A stretch of DNA of 64,000 nt, taken from NCBI RefSeq assembly GCF_000719285.1, contig NZ_JOFS01000025.1, positions 1 to 64,000 of the forward strand. The letters are read 5' to 3'. The notes under the pieces are model-generated. The model saw nothing but the letters and a program-made list of their open reading frames with translations. It was not told the DNA's origin and ran no database searches. Every line of letters begins with the position of its first letter. Positions within the stretch are counted from its first letter, which is position 1. This DNA is from Streptomyces bicolor. GTDB lineage: Bacteria > Actinomycetota > Actinomycetes > Streptomycetales > Streptomycetaceae. Shown in pieces: positions 60,930 through 64,000 of this stretch. Made by a program: the position numbers and the translations under genes.

Positions 60930-62339
60930 CTAGCTCCGCCTGGGCATGAACGTGAACACCGCTCCCCCCAGCAGCAGCGCCGTCCCCGCCACCAACCCCA
61001 GCGCCTTCAGCGAGCCGTGCTCCTCCGCACCCGTCGCCGCCAAGCCACCGTCCGTCGACGAGCCTCCGGCGGAACCCCCCGCTGAACCGCCGGAGGCCCC
61101 GCTCGCCTGTTCCGTCGTGTCCAGGGTCAGGGACACCTCGGTCTTCGTCGGCGTACAGGTCGTCGTCGTGCCCAGGGCCTTCACCGTCAGGACGCCCGGC
61201 GACAGCGTCGACTCGCCGCTCGCGCCCGGCTTGTACGTGCCCGTGAGGTCGGGGATCTCGATCGGGTCGCCCGCCTTGATGTCCTCGGAGTTGGTCGGGC
61301 CCTCGACGTGGACCGTGCCCTTGTCCGCGCCGCCCAGGACGACCTCCATGGACGGCTTGACCGAGTCCTTGGGGATGTCGGCGGGGCTGTCCATCACCGA
61401 CTTCTTGAACTGGACCGTCAGATCGAAACTGCCGCCGTTCTTCTTGGCGTTGATCTGGACGGGCGAGGTCGCGTTCTTGTCGCCGATGGGCGTCTTGCAC
61501 TCGTACGGGATCTCGACCTCCCTGCCCGTGAAGTCGCTCTGGCCGCCGTCACCGCCGCCGCTGCCGCCACCGGTGTCCGAACCGCCGGTGTCGCCGCCCG
61601 TCTCGCTCTCACTCGGCGTCGGAGCCGTGGGCGTCGGGCTCGACGAACCCGTCGGCAGCCCGGTGGGCAGATCGGTCGGCACACCCGTCGGCAGCGTCGG
61701 CACGACCGTCGGCAACCCTCCCGTCGTACCGCCCGAGCCTCCGCCCGCGTCCGTCACCTTGATCGTCGCCGCCGGCTTCACCGTCTCCTTCGGCGTGCAC
61801 TTGGTGTCCGTCGAGATCGGCTTGTTGACGTTGATGTTGTACGCGTCCGGCGTCAGCGTCACCTCGCCCGGCGCCGTCAGCTTCAGCTTGCCCTTCATGT
61901 CGGACAGCTTCATGTCGGTGTTCTTGGGAATCGGCGGGTTCTCGCGCGGCCCCTGCATCGCGACGTCCGCCGTCTGCGCACCGGCCGCCTTCAGGGTGCC
62001 GGTCGGCTGGACCGTGTTCGCCTCCAGGTCCAGGATGTTCGGGTTCTTGGACGCCGCCTGGACGAACTTCCAGACGACCTCCACCTCGTCGCCGACCTTC
62101 GCCTCGGCGGGCGCGGTGATCTCCACCTTGGTCGTGCCCTGGACCGGCGGCAGCCCGGAGATCGCGGGCGGGATGCACTCGGTCGCGTACGCCACCTCGG
62201 CGGCCTGCGCGGGCGCCGCCGCCACGCCGAGCAGCACGCCCGCGCCGCCGAGCATCAGGGCGGCGCCGGCCGCGGTCGCTCTCCGAGGGCTTCTGGGGCT
62301 CCGAGGCCCGACCGGTATGACTCTCCTTCGCTTGCTCAC
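60930..62339 (-). CDS. LAxTG-anchored secreted surface protein
   Basis: 469 residues from GTG 62339 with GGAAGG upstream; overlaps the previous gene's stop (GTGA). Twin-arginine-like or Sec signal: basic RRRV.. start then AAGAALMLGGAGVLLGVAAA. Two beta-rich repeats follow (about 45-205, YATECIPPAISGLPPVQ; and about 270-405, IPYECKTPIGDKNATSP), separated by a Gly/Ser/Thr/Pro linker with PTGVPTDLPTGLPTG. The C terminus is a sortase signal: GGLAATGAEEHGS, a hydrophobic segment (LGLVAGTALLLGGAVF) and RRS. LAxTG is the class E sortase motif in Streptomyces. It should be linked to the cell wall. Confidence 0.88.
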   Translation of the reverse strand: MSKRRRVIPVGPRSPRSPRRATAAGAALMLGGAGVLLGVAAAPAQAAEVAYATECIPPAISGLPPVQGTTKVEITAPAEAKVGDEVEVVWKFVQAASKNPNILDLEANTVQPTGTLKAAGAQTADVAMQGPRENPPIPKNTDMKLSDMKGKLKLTAPGEVTLTPDAYNINVNKPISTDTKCTPKETVKPAATIKVTDAGGGSGGTTGGLPTVVPTLPTGVPTDLPTGLPTGSSSPTPTAPTPSESETGGDTGGSDTGGGSGGGDGGQSDFTGREVEIPYECKTPIGDKNATSPVQINAKKNGGSFDLTVQFKKSVMDSPADIPKDSVKPSMEVVLGGADKGTVHVEGPTNSEDIKAGDPIEIPDLTGTYKPGASGESTLSPGVLTVKALGTTTTCTPTKTEVSLTLDTTEQASGASGGSAGGSAGGSSTDGGLAATGAEEHGSLKALGLVAGTALLLGGAVFTFMPRRS

Positions 62340-63439
62340 GGGGGTCCCTTCCTGGTGGGAGTCGTAGGACTCGTCGGGCTGTTGTCGTGCGGTGCGGAGA
62401 GCCGACCGGCCGTGCCCGGGTCGTTGTCCGGGCTGAACCACGGCAGGGTCGAGGGTGCGGGCGAGGCGTGCCTCGCCCCCGCCCGGGGCTTCAGCCCCGG
62501 GATGCGCAGGGCCACTTCGGGCATACGGAAGCCGCGGCGCCGGGACGTCTGCCGGGGCCGTACCCGGTCCACCACCGCCATCCCGACGCGGAACAGCGCC
62601 GCCGGCACGACCAGGCAGACCAGGACCCAGAACAGCGTCACGCCCCAGGGCCTGCCCACGCCCCAGGGCTGCTCGGCCATCACCTTGCCGCCGTACTTCA
62701 GGGAGACCGTGTAGTCGCCGTGCGCCCCGGCGGCGAGCTCCACCGGCAGTTCGATGCGAGCCTTTCCGCCCGGCCGGATCGTGCCGCGCCACTGCTGTTC
62801 CTGCCACTGAGGGGCGAACACGCCGTGGGAGGTGCCGACCTGGAAGACCGGGTTCTTCACTGCCGAGGTGCCCACGTTGCCGACGGTGAAGACGAGGGTG
62901 CGGGCGGGCGGAGCGCCGAACCAGGTGAGCAGGCCGCTGGAGCCGTCGAGGCGGGTGTCGGTGAGGACCGACAGGCGTCCACCCGCCGGCTCCGCGGGGA
63001 GTGGCTCGACCGCGTGTCCGGCCACCTGGAAGATCGCGTCCGCCTCGGCCTTCGCCCCGGTCACCGTCGCCACATGCACGACGCACGGGCACGGCACGGG
63101 CGGCTCGGCCACCGGCAGCTTACGGCTGAACCGCCCCTCGGCGTCCGTCGTCACGGCCCTGCCGTCCGCGTTGGCACAGGAGTTGGTGCCGCCGGTGACG
63201 CCGGTCGACGGCACTGACTGACCGCAGATCAGGAGCATCAGCAGCGCCTTGGGCCGCCAGCCGTCGCCGGTCACGGTGATCGAACCGCCGGTCCCCGCCT
63301 GGGACTTGGAGAGCTTCACGGTGGGCGGGTCAGCGGCGGCCATGGCGGGGGTCGGCGCCAACAGCAGCGCCAGCACGGACAGCACGGCCGCGACAGCCCC
63401 CATGGCCGGCAACACTGACATCCGCACCCTGCCGTTCAC
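62336..63439 (-). CDS. Secreted single-span membrane protein of an envelope operon
   Basis: 367 residues from GTG 63439, coupled by GTGA overlaps to both neighbours. Signal helix (about 10-35, MGAVAAVLSVLALLLAPTPA). Ig-like domains follow: PTVKLSKSQAGTGGSITVTG, a beta-sandwich resembling neocarzinostatin-like folds; and TLVFTVGNVGTSAVKNPVFQ. A late membrane helix (about 270-292, VTLFWVLVCLVVPAALFRVG) and a basic Pro-rich cytoplasmic tail. Two Cys pairs (LLICGQS, CPCVVHV). Probably holds or presents the downstream LAxTG protein. No enzymatic motif. Confidence 0.75.
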   Translation of the reverse strand: MNGRVRMSVLPAMGAVAAVLSVLALLLAPTPAMAAADPPTVKLSKSQAGTGGSITVTGDGWRPKALLMLLICGQSVPSTGVTGGTNSCANADGRAVTTDAEGRFSRKLPVAEPPVPCPCVVHVATVTGAKAEADAIFQVAGHAVEPLPAEPAGGRLSVLTDTRLDGSSGLLTWFGAPPARTLVFTVGNVGTSAVKNPVFQVGTSHGVFAPQWQEQQWRGTIRPGGKARIELPVELAAGAHGDYTVSLKYGGKVMAEQPWGVGRPWGVTLFWVLVCLVVPAALFRVGMAVVDRVRPRQTSRRRGFRMPEVALRIPGLKPRAGARHASPAPSTLPWFSPDNDPGTAGRLSAPHDNSPTSPTTPTRKGPP

Positions 63440-64000
63440 GTCCCCGCTCCCGTCAACTCGCCCTGTTTGTCCAGCCGTTCAGCCTCGGGCTCCTCGCCGT
63501 CGTACGACTTACGCCGCCTTCGATGTCGTACGGCGAACAAGGCGCCCAGCAGCGCCCCCGCGCACCCCACGGCCCCCGCCACCGCACCCCACGGCACGAA
63601 CCGCGCCGACACCTGCGCCGTGTCGCCCGCGCCGCCCGCCGCCGTCACCGTCAGCCGGACGTCGACCGCGTCGAAGGCGGGGCGGTCGGGCCACGGCTCG
63701 GTGAGCTTGGTGCGGCTGCCCGGGGGGAGGCCGACGGGGAGGGTGCGCGGGGCGCGGTCGAGGACAGGGCCGAAGACGCCGTCGGCGTGCACGGCCAGCC
63801 TCGGGGCGAGGGGCGTCGTACCGCGGTTGACCAGTTCGTACGCGATGCGGTCGCCGGTCACCGTCACGTGCTCGACGGTCAGCGCCGACAGCTTCGGGAC
63901 GGTCACCCGGAGTTGCATCCGCACGCGCCGTTCGGTGCCGTCCGTGTCGCGGGCGACGATCTCGACGGCGCGGTCGGCGGTCGGGACGGTCACCGCGAAG
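63436..64000 (-). CDS. Envelope protein with C-terminal membrane anchor, partial (5' end beyond the window)
   Basis: The frame is open to the right edge, so the start lies outside; 187 residues are visible. Beta-rich domain (IVARDTDGTERRVRMQLRVTV, LTVEHVTVTGDRIAYELVNR) followed by a helix (about 40 from the end: WGAVAGAVGCAGALLGALFAV) and basic RHRRRRKSYDGEE tail. The layout resembles actinobacterial DUF916/WxL-associated proteins that bind peptidoglycan. Stop overlaps the next gene (GTGA). First visible gene of the leftward secreted-protein operon. Confidence 0.7.
   Translation of the reverse strand, partial: FAVTVPTADRAVEIVARDTDGTERRVRMQLRVTVPKLSALTVEHVTVTGDRIAYELVNRGTTPLAPRLAVHADGVFGPVLDRAPRTLPVGLPPGSRTKLTEPWPDRPAFDAVDVRLTVTAAGGAGDTAQVSARFVPWGAVAGAVGCAGALLGALFAVRHRRRRKSYDGEEPEAERLDKQGELTGAGT

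Overview
The window is high-GC actinobacterial DNA and almost certainly from a Streptomyces chromosome. Supporting signs are strong GC bias at third codon positions, frequent GTG and TTG starts, an 87-residue WhiB, CofD/FbiB genes for coenzyme F420, XRE/DUF397 genes, a LAxTG-type surface protein and two dispersed repeat families that I associate with Streptomyces intergenic DNA. The gene order whiB, fbiA, fbiB, manC, LCP, acyl-CoA dehydrogenase, purE, purK, GtrA matches the region of Mycobacterium tuberculosis that carries whiB2, fbiAB, cpsA, fadE25 and purEK. Most of the window is therefore conserved core chromosome, with accessory patches inserted.

Layout, left half. Bases 1-350 are the promoter and leader of an rRNA operon that runs leftward out of the window. 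Next come a divergent SpoIIM-like/RDD membrane protein pair (403-2590), an unknown protein, ahcY (SAM cycle), a stand-alone fructose-type PTS permease, a signal-peptidase-like protein lacking the usual lysine, and a CDF cation exporter. The leftward mannose block manA, SIS-domain isomerase, trm112-like, manB (9734-14393) supplies mannose-1-phosphate. A decayed lactate permease (14508-15640) separates it from DUF3499, a zincin-like protease, DUF5719, a 1224-residue glycosyltransferase and whiB (15822-22722). A putative cysteine-rich leader peptide precedes cysteine dioxygenase (23128-23879). fbiA/fbiB, a DNA glycosylase, manC (GDP-mannose synthesis) and a secreted PGRP-type amidase follow.

Layout, right half. 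Five LytR-CpsA-Psr (LCP) glycopolymer ligases lie within 10 kb (31626-41610), interleaved with a family 2 glycosyltransferase and a thioesterase. With the mannose genes, the UDP-glucose dehydrogenase at 43599 and GtrA at 54408, they form a cell-envelope glycopolymer neighbourhood. A Cys/Met-rich copper-storage-like protein (41672) and a rightward locus of a proline-rich membrane protein, a CopC-CopD fusion, two cupredoxins and a YceI-like protein (45308-49664) form a copper/envelope theme. The cupredoxin locus is the best candidate for an under-described system. Then come a CGNR regulator facing two VOC genes across a GTTACC operator array, purK-purE-dipeptidase, GtrA, a two-component system, a POT peptide transporter, an XRE/DUF397 pair opposite three tiny overlapping genes, and a leftward operon of secreted envelope proteins led by one cut by the window edge.

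No tRNA, CRISPR array, transposase or complete mobile element was seen. Non-coding features of note are strong convergent-gene terminators, several short-period tandem repeats (14, 15 and 23 bp), two copies of one dispersed repeat plus one of another, a G-tract cluster upstream of manC and a dense palindrome array upstream of the third LCP gene. All calls come from reading the sequence; no similarity search was run.
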